A stretch of 64,000 nt of DNA, taken from NCBI GenBank assembly GCA_021828105.1, contig JAKATG010000002.1:1-64000 (forward strand), written 5' to 3'. The notes beneath the pieces are model-generated. The model was not told the origin of the DNA. It searched no databases and worked only from the letters and a program-made list of their open reading frames with translations. The DNA is from Taklimakanibacter sp021828105 (lineage in GTDB: Bacteria; Pseudomonadota; Alphaproteobacteria; Rhizobiales; Aestuariivirgaceae). A program made the translations under genes and the position numbers. Below are positions 16,971 through 25,224 of the stretch, in pieces (positions within the stretch are counted from its first letter, which is position 1; every line of letters starts with the position of its first letter).

Positions 16971-18197
16971 TCAGCTGGACGCCAGCGCAGCGGTGTTCGC
17001 CTCACTGTCGTTGAGACTGGTCTCGATGTCAGACCCGCGGATCAGTGTCAGGTCGACAGGACAGCGATCGGCGATGGCGAGGATCTTCTGGCGCTGCTCG
17101 TCGTCGAGCGGGCCCTCGAGCGTGATCGTTCGGGTGAAGAGATCGGCCCGCACCTCGTCAGGGCGCTTGGAGTGCGTCACCACGGTGCGCGCCCGCGTCA
17201 GCCTGTAGCCCTTGCGCTCGGCATACATCCGCATCGTCATCGTCGTGCAGGCGGCAAGGCCGGCGGACACCAGTTCATAGGGCGAAAGCCCGCTGCCCAT
17301 CCCGCCGACGCTCTCCGGCTCGTCGGCAAGAAAGCGATGCCGGCCGCTGCGCATCGCCAGCTGATAGGCGCCTTTTCCCGTCTCCTCGGCAATGACGCCG
17401 TGAGCCTCTTCGACCTGAGGCAGATCCTCCATCAGCGGCGGAAGACAGCGCAATGCCCAGGCACTGATGATCGTGGCGGCATAATCGGCATCGGCGCGCC
17501 GGGTCAGCAAGTGGTCGGCGTCGTCGAGCGAGACGAAGCTCTTCGGATGCTTGGCGGCGGCGAATATGCGGCCTGCGTTCTCGATGCCGACCGTCGTATC
17601 GCGCGGGGCGTGCAGGATCAGCAATGGCCGGTGAAGCTTGGCGATATGCGCCTCGAGATCATGTCGGCGGACATCGTCGATGAAGCCCTTGCGCAGGATA
17701 AAAGGACGATTGGCCAAGCTCACCTCGGCCTCGCCCTCGGCTTCTATGCGCCTGAGGCTGTCCGCATCGAAGTGATGCAGCACATGCGCCACATCGGACG
17801 GGGCCGCGACCGTGGCAACCGCCTTGATCATCGGCATCTCGCCGGCGGCCGCCAGAACGGCGGCGCCTCCGAGACTGTGCCCGATAAGCAGCGTCGGCGC
17901 CATGCCGGAAGCTGCCATCGCCGCGCCGGCGGCGACCAGGTCGCCGACATCGGCGGCGAAGGTTGCATCGGCGAACGCGCCGCCGCTGGTCCCGAGCCCG
18001 GCGAAGTCGAAGCGCAGCACGCCGATCCCGTTGAGCGCCAGGGCGCGCGCCACCCGCACCGAGGCGAGGCTCTCCTTTCCGCAGGTAAAGCAATGGGCGA
18101 GGATCGCCCAGCCGCGCGGCGTCGTCTCGGGCTGTTCGATGCGGCCGGAAAGCCGGTATCCCTTGGGGCTTTGAAACTCGAATGACTGGCTCGCCAT
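16971..18197 (-). CDS. Alpha/beta hydrolase - OsmC fusion protein
   Basis: 408-residue bifunctional protein. Residues 1-255 form an alpha/beta hydrolase with the nucleophile elbow GHSLGG, an oxyanion-side motif HCFTCG and the late DDADHLLT that would hold the catalytic His. Residues 265-408 form an OsmC-like peroxidase domain with its two cysteines in LAACTTMTMRMYA and DRCPVDLTL, plus GLSPYELVSAGLAAC. OsmC proteins reduce organic hydroperoxides; the hydrolase partner may act on lipid hydroperoxides or esters (inference). This fusion is known in many proteobacteria. Start has GGGGAGA upstream. It ends six bases from the XRE regulator's stop. Confidence 0.9.
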   Translation of the reverse strand: MASQSFEFQSPKGYRLSGRIEQPETTPRGWAILAHCFTCGKESLASVRVARALALNGIGVLRFDFAGLGTSGGAFADATFAADVGDLVAAGAAMAASGMAPTLLIGHSLGGAAVLAAAGEMPMIKAVATVAAPSDVAHVLHHFDADSLRRIEAEGEAEVSLANRPFILRKGFIDDVRRHDLEAHIAKLHRPLLILHAPRDTTVGIENAGRIFAAAKHPKSFVSLDDADHLLTRRADADYAATIISAWALRCLPPLMEDLPQVEEAHGVIAEETGKGAYQLAMRSGRHRFLADEPESVGGMGSGLSPYELVSAGLAACTTMTMRMYAERKGYRLTRARTVVTHSKRPDEVRADLFTRTITLEGPLDDEQRQKILAIADRCPVDLTLIRGSDIETSLNDSEANTAALASS

Positions 18198-18345
18198 GGA
18201 CTGGTTTCTCCCCTGCGGTGGGCCGACCTGCCCTCCTTGGCGTTATATAACGCACCAAAAGGGGCCGGCGGCAGTCCCTTAGGTCCGGGCGCGCTTTGCG
18301 GTTGACGGGAGGGCCGACCTGCCTCTACACCCTGCCCCTGGTTTG

Positions 18346-18431
18346 GCCTCTGTGGCGGAATGGTAGACGCGGCAGACTCAAAATCTGTTGCTCGCAAGGG
18401 CGTGGGGGTTCGAGTCCCTCCAGGGGCACCA
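18346..18431 (+). tRNA. tRNA-Leu (anticodon CAA)
   Basis: The acceptor arms GCCTCTG (18346-18352) and CAGGGGC (18421-18427) pair over seven positions with one G-U. The anticodon arm GCAGA-CTCAAAA-TCTGT gives anticodon CAA, which reads UUG. A long variable arm and the GGTTCGAGTCC T-arm region mark a class II leucine tRNA. ACCA follows directly, so the CCA end is encoded. It stands alone between the hydrolase-OsmC gene and the frameshifted methyltransferase-like gene. Confidence 0.95.
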
Positions 18432-18562
18432 GCCTTCGCTCGCGAAGCGTGCGAAGGTTGCTGCGCCGGAGCCCAAAGGGCGAAGGCGGGCCTGTTTCCG
18501 CGAGCTACGGCTCGGCAAGCCATCCTGCATGCCCTCCGAAGCTTTAGCAGCAGGAGGGCCGT

Positions 18563-19482
18563 ATGGCATCTTCATCCCGTCCCGCGATTGCCGAAGCGAC
18601 GCCAAAAGGTACTGGCGGGGTTCTTCACGCCTGCACCCGCGCCGGCCACGACCTGCCGATCATCGATGTGACCCATCCCCGCTTCGCGGTCGCCGATGAC
18701 GAAGCCGCACGCGCCGCGCGCAGCCGAGCTTTTCTCAGCGATGACCGGCAACGCGGCTGGATCCCTCCCTTCCTCTTGCGCTTCCTGCTGCGCCGGTTGG
18801 CGCGGAAATCGCGGCTCGCCGCCGCCATGTTCAACCCTATCTCGACGGGCTCAGCACCTATGTGATGAAGCTCGGCGCCGATAATCTGGTGCCGCCTTTC
18901 GACAGCCCGGCCGACCGCCGCTTCGCCGCCTCGCCGCACATCACGCTGATGCGCCTCAGGACGCAGCAAGTGGCGAGCCTCATCGCCGAGGCGATCGCCG
19001 CGGACCAGGCCTTCGCGAGCGATGCCCCCTTGCACCTCGTCAATGTCACCGGCGGGCCGGCGCTCGATTCCATCAACAGCCTGATCCTCTTGAAGCACAG
19101 AGAGCCGCGACTGCTGCAGCGGCCGATCGTGATCCATGTCCTCGACCGCAATGAGGACGGCGCGTTGTTCGGCGCCAATGCGCTCGCCGTCCTGAAAGAG
19201 GATGACAACCCGCTCGCGGGCGTCGATGCCGCCTTCGTCCATCACGACTACGACTGGAACACAGCTCAGGATCTGGAGCGGCTCCTGGAGAAGCTCACGG
19301 CCGCAGGTGGTGTCGTAGGGGCGTCGAGCGAAGGCGGCCTGTTCGAATATGGCAGCGATGACGCGATCATCGCCGATCTGCGCGTTCTCCATGAATATTC
19401 GCGCTTCATCGCCGGCTCGGTGACGAGCGGCGATGAGATCAGGCGGCGGATGATCGCCATGTCTCCGGTGAAGCCTGGCTGA
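18563..19482 (+). pseudogene. Frameshifted methyltransferase-like gene
   Basis: Two adjoining frames make one protein of about 306 residues. The first (18563-18865, ATG with AGGAGG nine bases upstream) reads to a TGA; the second (open across 18862-19482) continues without it. Around 18830-18837 the sequence would read Met-Phe-Gln-Pro-Tyr-Leu-Asp-Gly if one C were restored, so a single-base loss, real or a sequencing error, explains the break. The 3' part carries LHLVNVTGGPALDSINSL and IHVLDRNEDGALFG, resembling the SAM-binding motifs of class I methyltransferases. I do not recognise a named family. No slippery heptamer is evident, which argues against programmed frameshifting. Confidence 0.7.
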
Positions 19483-22305
19483 TCACCAGAAGAAACTGAG
19501 GCCGCCCGAGACCGAGGGCTTGCTGATGTCGTCGCTGAACAGATAGCTGCCCCGGGCGAAGAGGACGGTGCTGGAGGAGAGATCGAGATCGATCTGGCCC
19601 ACGACTTCGCCATAGACGCCGTCCAGCGTGTCGTCCGTTATGGCGAGCACCGGCCCGGTGGATATGATGTCGATCTCGTTGTCGCCGTCGAAGACGTCCC
19701 AGACCCGGCCGGCGACCGATGTCCTGATCATTTCCGCATCGATGCCCAGACGCAGGCCGGCGCCGCCCCGCATACTGTCATTGGTGCCAGGATCGATATC
19801 GGAGCCGCCGATCGAAAATTTGTTGATCTTGGTCGAGATCGCATCGAGCGAGAGCATGGGCTCGACGAACAGGCTCTCGCCGAAGCGGAAGCCGATATCG
19901 GCGCGGCCGCCGAGCGAGGCCACGTCGGTATTGTCATGGTCATTGGCGGGCGCCAGCGACGGCGCCGAATAATCCAGGTCGAGCACATCGGCCTTGAGCA
20001 GGATATTGGCGAAGAAGCCGCCCGTGAGGAAGCTCGCATAGACGCCGAGCGTAGCGCCTTCCGTCTTGATCGAGGTCGAGCTCTGATCGAAGTCGAGGGA
20101 GGAGTCGACATAGCCCGCCAGCACGCCCAGAATGAAAGTGCCGTCATCGCCGAGGCTGATCCCGGCATCGGCGCCGGCGACGAAGCCATAGACCGAATGG
20201 CTATAGTCGAGATCGAAGCCTGAGATCCGGGCGTTGCGGTCGGTCCAGCTGCCCAGAGCCTGGAACCACAGGCTGCTTTCCGCCGCAACGTCGCCCGGCA
20301 GCGGTGGATCGGCCACCACCGATACAAAAACCCGATCGGCAATGCGGTCGCGCAGCACTTGCTGGCGCCCTTCCCAGGCATTGGCCGTATCGCGCCAGAT
20401 TTCCTGGCTCGACGCGACCGTGGCCAGGGTCTCGAAGACCTCCTCATCGGCCGAAGAGACGAGCCGGAACTGGTCGTTGGCCTGATCGGTATTGTTGAAG
20501 ACGAGGTCATAGACGAAAAGACCCTTGTCGATCGGTCCATTCGCCAGGACGAAATCGCCTTCATGACCGATGCCCGCCACGTCGACCACCAGGATGCCGG
20601 TCGGATTGAAGGCGCCGGGGCCCAGATTGATGTCGTTCAACACGATCCGGGTCACGCCGGACGTGTTGCCGCCGACCGCCAGGACGTCGGACAGCGATGC
20701 GGGACCGCCCAGGGATGCATCGACATGGAGCTCGGCGCCGGCCTGGCCGACATAGTTGCCGCTGGTCTCGAGCCGGTCCGAGATATTGGCGGCGCCGGCG
20801 GCCTGGTCGGCGAGCAGGATCTTGCCGGCATTGTTCAAGGTCTCGAGACTTTGGAAGCGGGCGGTCTCGGCGACCGCGCTGTTGGTCCCGACGGCGATTT
20901 TCTGGTTGTTGTTGACGACATCGGCGCCGGCGCCGAAATTGCTGGTGCCCCTGGTGGTCCAGGTGCCGTCATTGTCCATCTTGTCGGCGATGCCGCCGGT
21001 CTCGATGCGTCCGGTGATGAGGCCGGTATTGTCGATCTCGGCGGAACCGCCGGAGGCGAGAATCGCCAGATCCTGGGCGAGCCCGCTCACATTCGCTACC
21101 GTTCCGCGATTGATCATCTGGATGGCGCCGACGCCGCTCGCCGCCTCGATGCCCGCCTTCGTGCCGGCGACGGTGCCGTCATTGGTGACGCTGATGATGG
21201 CACCGGCACCTGTGGTGGCCTTGATTCCGCTCAGCCCGCCCTTCGTTTCGGAGCCTTGGCCGATCGTGACGGAGACATTCCCGGAACCGCTTGCCGCTTC
21301 AATGCCGTTGTCGCCCCCATTGACTTTCGCGCTCGCTCCCGTCGTCACCTTGACGACGCCATCGGCAAAGCTGGTCGCGTCGATGCCGTCGTCACTGCCC
21401 CCACCAATCTCGGAGCCGGCGCCGGTGTTGACCGTGATCGCGCCGGCGTTGAAGCCGATCGCCTGGATGCCTTCCGTGACGCCCGTCGTCCGAGATTTTT
21501 CACCCGTGGTGACCGTTATGTCGCCGCCGGCATTGGTACCCACTTCAATGCCGATCTGGCCGGAGCCCTGGACGTCCGACTCCTTGCCCGTGGTGACCGT
21601 GACAGCGCCGCCCTGATTGCTTTGCGCGTGAATGCCGGTAATGCTGCCGCCTGTCTGGGACTTTTCGCCTGTGGCGACGCTGACCGTGCCGGAATCGGCC
21701 GACGCAAAGATGCCGGTTCTGCCGCTCACCGTGCCTTCCGCGGTCACCGAGACGGAGCCCTGCTCCCCCGCCACTGCATTGATGCCGGCGGTATTGGCGG
21801 TGGCAAGGCCACCGCTGACCGAGGTCCCCACCTCCGTCTTGACCGTCACGTTCCCCTCTTCGCTGAGCACATTGATGCCATTGGTGCCGCCGGTTACCGA
21901 GCTGCCGGTCTCGACGTTGATCGTGAGATCTTCACCCGCCTCATCGGCCTTGGCATCGATGCCGCTGCCGCCCGCATTGATCGCGTCGCTGCCATTCTGC
22001 AAGGTGACCGTCCCGTCACCCGCGTCGAGATCTTCGAAAAGAATGCCACCGTTAACGACGTCGTGATTGTCCAGACGCAAGGTGAAGTCGCCGCCTTCAT
22101 AGTCTTCGTTGCTGTCCGGATAGGTGAGCTGCACGTTGGTCGAGCCGTTGGCGCAGACCGTCGAATGCGCGTCGTCGGCCGCGCCGATGCAGGGATCGGC
22201 ATGGGCCGGCGCCATCATCGCCGCTTGCGCCAAGAGGAAGCCGCCTGCCGCCGCCGCCAGAGCCCGGGGCGCAGTGCCGCCCAACCAGATTATCTTGCCT
22301 GCCAT
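19483..22305 (-). CDS. Autotransporter with beta-helix passenger
   Basis: 940-residue type Va-secretion protein. A signal peptide covers about 1-35 (hydrophobic AAAAGGFLLAQAAMMA, cleavage after PAHA). The passenger (about 40-640) is a long run of degenerate repeats around 35 residues each, of the kind GxVTVTTGxxSxxxGxxxGIxA, typical of a beta-helix. The C-terminal autotransporter barrel (about 680-940) starts near SLWFQALGSWTDRNARISGF and ends with SVSGGLSFFW, an aromatic terminal residue as required for outer-membrane insertion. Passenger function is unknown; adhesion is the usual role. The ATG at 22305 has GGGGGA five bases upstream; 22320 is an alternative. It is convergent with the frameshifted gene, one base apart. 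Confidence 0.87.
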   Translation of the reverse strand: MAGKIIWLGGTAPRALAAAAGGFLLAQAAMMAPAHADPCIGAADDAHSTVCANGSTNVQLTYPDSNEDYEGGDFTLRLDNHDVVNGGILFEDLDAGDGTVTLQNGSDAINAGGSGIDAKADEAGEDLTINVETGSSVTGGTNGINVLSEEGNVTVKTEVGTSVSGGLATANTAGINAVAGEQGSVSVTAEGTVSGRTGIFASADSGTVSVATGEKSQTGGSITGIHAQSNQGGAVTVTTGKESDVQGSGQIGIEVGTNAGGDITVTTGEKSRTTGVTEGIQAIGFNAGAITVNTGAGSEIGGGSDDGIDATSFADGVVKVTTGASAKVNGGDNGIEAASGSGNVSVTIGQGSETKGGLSGIKATTGAGAIISVTNDGTVAGTKAGIEAASGVGAIQMINRGTVANVSGLAQDLAILASGGSAEIDNTGLITGRIETGGIADKMDNDGTWTTRGTSNFGAGADVVNNNQKIAVGTNSAVAETARFQSLETLNNAGKILLADQAAGAANISDRLETSGNYVGQAGAELHVDASLGGPASLSDVLAVGGNTSGVTRIVLNDINLGPGAFNPTGILVVDVAGIGHEGDFVLANGPIDKGLFVYDLVFNNTDQANDQFRLVSSADEEVFETLATVASSQEIWRDTANAWEGRQQVLRDRIADRVFVSVVADPPLPGDVAAESSLWFQALGSWTDRNARISGFDLDYSHSVYGFVAGADAGISLGDDGTFILGVLAGYVDSSLDFDQSSTSIKTEGATLGVYASFLTGGFFANILLKADVLDLDYSAPSLAPANDHDNTDVASLGGRADIGFRFGESLFVEPMLSLDAISTKINKFSIGGSDIDPGTNDSMRGGAGLRLGIDAEMIRTSVAGRVWDVFDGDNEIDIISTGPVLAITDDTLDGVYGEVVGQIDLDLSSSTVLFARGSYLFSDDISKPSVSGGLSFFW

Positions 22306-22799
22306 ATCTTCCCCCATCATTGCGTGATTGCGATGCGCCGGGACAGAGAGATATCGGCCGATCCGTTTCAATTCAACGACCTGTTGTGATCGAACAACAC
22401 CGTCGGCGACGCCTCCGATTCAGATTTCGTAGGAGGCTGCGAACCTGTTCGCTTCAAGCCGACACTTCGCCGCACTGAGCGGGATGGCGGACCACGGCGT
22501 ACAGACGTTCTCAACCTCTTCCGAAGATCTGCGCGGCCCTGTTCACCGACAGCCGTGTAACATCTCGCGGCCACCCCGTGCGACGGCCGCTTGTGGTGCA
22601 TATGCAACGGCGGCGGGGAAAACGTCCCGAGCGGCGGCCTGACGAGGGCCGCGGCGGTCGACCGGGCCGGCGGCGCAGCGTAAGCGCGCAGGAAAAAATC
22701 CTCAGGAGCGTGCAGACGCGAACTCCCCTTTGACTTGCCGGGCAAAGGCGGGCACTAAGGCAGGAGGCAACCTCCATCCAACCGACCCCGCGCGCTCCC
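22306..22799. other. Intergenic region, 494 bases
   Basis: Shared promoter region of the divergent autotransporter and aldolase genes. A weak promoter facing right may be TTGACT (22730-22735), 17 bases, CACTAA (22753-22758). GGAGG-CAA-CCTCC (22763-22775) can fold into a tight hairpin that buries a Shine-Dalgarno-like GGAGG, but it is 24 bases before the ATG. Short open frames in this stretch have no family resemblance and I do not call them genes. Confidence 0.5.
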
Positions 22800-23723
22800 A
22801 TGGCCCATGACACTCTCGCCGGCGTCTTCTCGCCGGTCCTGACACCGTTCGACAAGAATCTCGCGATCGATGCCAATCTGTTCGTCAAATTCTGCAGTTG
22901 GATCCTGACGCAAGGGGCGGGGCTCGCCGTGTTCGGCACGAATTCGGAAGCGAATTCGCTCACCGTCGGGGAAAAGCTCGAGCTTCTCGCCCGCCTGATC
23001 GAGGCCGAATTGCCGCCCGACAAGATGATGCCCGGCACCGGCGCCTGCGCGCTGCCCGATGCGGTGGCGCTCTGCCAGGCCGCGGCCAAGGCCAAGACGG
23101 CGGCGGTTCTCATGCTGCCGCCCTTCTATTACAAATCAGTGTCGGAAGACGGGCTCTTCGCCTTCTATGCGGAAGCGATCCAGCGCGTCGGCGATCAAGC
23201 GCTCAAGGTCTGCCTCTATCACATCCCGCAAGTGTCCGGCGTCCCGATCCCCCTCACGCTGATCGAGCGGCTGGTCAAGGCCTATCCCTCGACGGTCGTC
23301 GGCATCAAGGATTCGGGCGGCGATTTCGTCTACAGCAAGGCGCTATTGGAGGCGCTTCCGAGCTTCCGCACCTTCTGCGGCTCGGAAAAGTTCCTGCTCG
23401 AGACCATGCGGCATGGCGGAGCGGGCTGTATCTCGGCCATGGCCAATATCCATCCGGGCGCCATCGTCAATCTCTATGAGACACGCACCACGCCTGAGGC
23501 CGATGCCAAGCAGCAGGCGCTCAATCAGATGCGCAAGGCCTATGAGAGCGTCGCCATGATCCCAGCCCTCAAGCGCACGGTCGCCGAATATGGCAAGGCG
23601 CCGGCCTTCAAGACCATGCGGCCGCCGCTCACGGAACTCGCCGATGAGGATTGGGACGGACTCAAAACGAATCTTAACGATCTGAGCCTTAAAATGCCTA
23701 ATCTCGACAAAATTCTAGCTTAG
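22800..23723 (+). CDS. Dihydrodipicolinate synthase family aldolase
   Basis: 307-residue class I aldolase or lyase with a TIM barrel. The Schiff-base lysine is K170 in VVGIKDSGGD and the conserved tyrosine is Y140 in LYHIPQVSG. The usual DapA motif GTTGE is replaced by GTNSEANSL at about 46-54, so this is probably not dihydrodipicolinate synthase but a relative acting on another 2-oxo acid, for example a sugar-acid or 4-hydroxy-2-oxoglutarate-type substrate. No pathway partner is adjacent. The ATG lacks a good ribosome-binding site. Confidence 0.87.
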   Translation: MAHDTLAGVFSPVLTPFDKNLAIDANLFVKFCSWILTQGAGLAVFGTNSEANSLTVGEKLELLARLIEAELPPDKMMPGTGACALPDAVALCQAAAKAKTAAVLMLPPFYYKSVSEDGLFAFYAEAIQRVGDQALKVCLYHIPQVSGVPIPLTLIERLVKAYPSTVVGIKDSGGDFVYSKALLEALPSFRTFCGSEKFLLETMRHGGAGCISAMANIHPGAIVNLYETRTTPEADAKQQALNQMRKAYESVAMIPALKRTVAEYGKAPAFKTMRPPLTELADEDWDGLKTNLNDLSLKMPNLDKILA

Positions 23724-23743
23724 GTTCCCGGTCCGCGGGAGCC
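23723..23743 (+). terminator. Hairpin after the aldolase gene
   Basis: GGTTCCCG (23723-23730) pairs with CGGGAGCC (23736-23743), eight pairs with one G-U and a five-base loop, starting at the last base of the stop codon. No U-tract follows, so intrinsic termination is uncertain. Confidence 0.35.
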
Positions 23744-23830
23744 TGCATCCGCTACGCCATTGATCTTGAACAAGGAGTACGGTACTCCGGCTCAAGAGAC
23801 GGGCGCTTTATAAGTTGAGAGGAAGACATT

Positions 23831-25111
23831 GTGGCGGCACGGTTACGTCTCAAAGCCATGAGCTTGTTCGTTGCGGTGAGCTTTGCCGCAACGCCTGTCC
23901 TTGCCGGTGCCGGCCCCTCTCTGCTGTTCGATCCCGCGACCGGCGAAGTCGTGTCGCAGGATCGCGCCGGCGAGCCCTGGTATCCCGCTTCGCTCACCAA
24001 ACTGATGACGGCCTACGTCATCTTTCACAAGCTCAAGCGCGGGGAAATGCAGCTCGATCAGAAGCTCACCGTGTCGGAGCTCGCCTCGAGCCAGCCGCCG
24101 AGCAAGGTCGGCATGAAGTCCGGCACCACCATCACCGTCGATCTCGCGCTGCAGATGCTGCTCGTCTATTCCGCCAATGACATGGCCTATGTGCTGGCCG
24201 AAGGCGCCAGCGGCACCTATCAGAACTTCGCCAAGCTGATGAATGCCGAAGCTGCGCGCCTCGGCATGACGGCGACGCATTATGCCAATCCCAACGGCCT
24301 GTTCGACGCAAGGCAAGTGACGAGCGCCCGCGACATCGGCATGCTGGCGACGGCGCTCCTGCGCGATTTCCCCGAGCATGCCCATTACTTCTCGCAAGCC
24401 GCGGTGAGCCTCGGCAAAAGGCAATTGCGCAACCGCAATGCGCTGCTTAGGCAAATGAAGACGGCGGACGGCATGAAGACCGGCTTCGTCTGCAGTTCCG
24501 GCTTCAATCTCGTCGCCTCGGCGACCGACAACGGCCGCAAGCTCATCGCCATCGTGCTCGGCGCCTCGGGCGGCAGGGAACGCGCCGACCTCGCCGAGAT
24601 GATGCTGACCTCGGGCTTCGCCAAGCCGCCGCAGCCGCAGCAGATGCGCATCGGCGCGATCGCCAATACGCAGCTCGGCGCTTTGGTGCCTGCCGACCTC
24701 ACCCAGATCGTGTGCCGAGGCAAGCCCACACCCGTCGCCAAGGCATCGACCCTCACCGGCTGGGGTGTGTCCTTCGGCTCCTATGACAAGCCCGCCACCG
24801 CCGACATGGCGCTGCGCGGCCGCCTCCTCGGCGTGCGCGACCTGATCCAGGAATCGACCAGCGGGGTGGTGAAGGTCCCCGGCGCCAACGGCTTCAACGC
24901 CATGGTATGGAACCTCGACCAGGCCTCCTCGCTCTCGGTCTGCACCGCCTTCAAGAAGCAGAACAGCTATTGCGACGTGATGACGCCGGAAAGCTTCGCC
25001 TCGATCGCAGCACTTGCGCGCGCCACCGAAGAGCGCATCCAGCCCGCCGCCTCGCAGGGCGATGTCGCCCCGCCCAAGAAAAAGAAGGCGCGCCGGAAAA
25101 AGAAGAGGTAG
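23831..25111 (+). CDS. D-alanyl-D-alanine carboxypeptidase (S11 family)
   Basis: 426-residue penicillin-binding protein that trims the terminal D-Ala of peptidoglycan peptides in the periplasm. The N-terminus is a signal peptide (hydrophobic SLFVAVSFAATPVLAGA). The S11 active-site motifs are SLTK (in YPASLTKLMTAYVIF), SAN (in YSANDMAYVL) and KTG (in MKTGFVCSSGFNLVASA). A C-terminal domain and a very basic tail (PKKKKARRKKKR) follow; the tail is unusual and may bind the membrane or cell wall. Start is the GTG at 23831 with GAGGAAG upstream. A close relative of DacA/DacD-type enzymes. Confidence 0.92.
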   Translation: MAARLRLKAMSLFVAVSFAATPVLAGAGPSLLFDPATGEVVSQDRAGEPWYPASLTKLMTAYVIFHKLKRGEMQLDQKLTVSELASSQPPSKVGMKSGTTITVDLALQMLLVYSANDMAYVLAEGASGTYQNFAKLMNAEAARLGMTATHYANPNGLFDARQVTSARDIGMLATALLRDFPEHAHYFSQAAVSLGKRQLRNRNALLRQMKTADGMKTGFVCSSGFNLVASATDNGRKLIAIVLGASGGRERADLAEMMLTSGFAKPPQPQQMRIGAIANTQLGALVPADLTQIVCRGKPTPVAKASTLTGWGVSFGSYDKPATADMALRGRLLGVRDLIQESTSGVVKVPGANGFNAMVWNLDQASSLSVCTAFKKQNSYCDVMTPESFASIAALARATEERIQPAASQGDVAPPKKKKARRKKKR

Positions 25112-25126
25112 GGGGCTCAAGGCCCC
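25112..25126 (+). terminator. GC hairpin after the carboxypeptidase gene
   Basis: GGGGC-TCAAG-GCCCC directly after the stop codon, followed by TT only. Short stem, no U-run; marked as a possible terminator. Confidence 0.35.
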
Positions 25127-25187
25127 TTCCCGCGACGTCATGCGGCCCGGTTGACCCGCCCATGAGCGGGAGCGGACCCGGCAGGGG

Positions 25188-25216
25188 CTGACGGCAGGCC
25201 CCCCATCGCCTATATC
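25188..25216 (+). promoter_or_regulatory. Promoter of the cobW-like gene, predicted leaderless
   Basis: CTGACG (25188-25193), 17 bases, TATATC (25211-25216). The predicted transcription start is about 25223, two bases before the ATG at 25225. The -35 is identical to that of regB. Confidence 0.45.
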
Positions 25217-25224
25217 AGCGGCCT

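Noticed and set aside
18830..18866. Programmed ribosomal frameshift in the methyltransferase-like gene
   Set aside because: No slippery heptamer or downstream stem or pseudoknot is evident; a one-base deletion is simpler.
20359..22389. 676-codon plus-strand frame across the autotransporter
   Set aside because: Antisense to a clear signal-peptide autotransporter; its own sequence has no recognisable domain and reflects repeat composition.
22368..22745. 125-codon minus-strand frame in the gap before the aldolase gene
   Set aside because: No family resemblance, no ribosome-binding site, and composition unlike neighbours; treated as non-coding.
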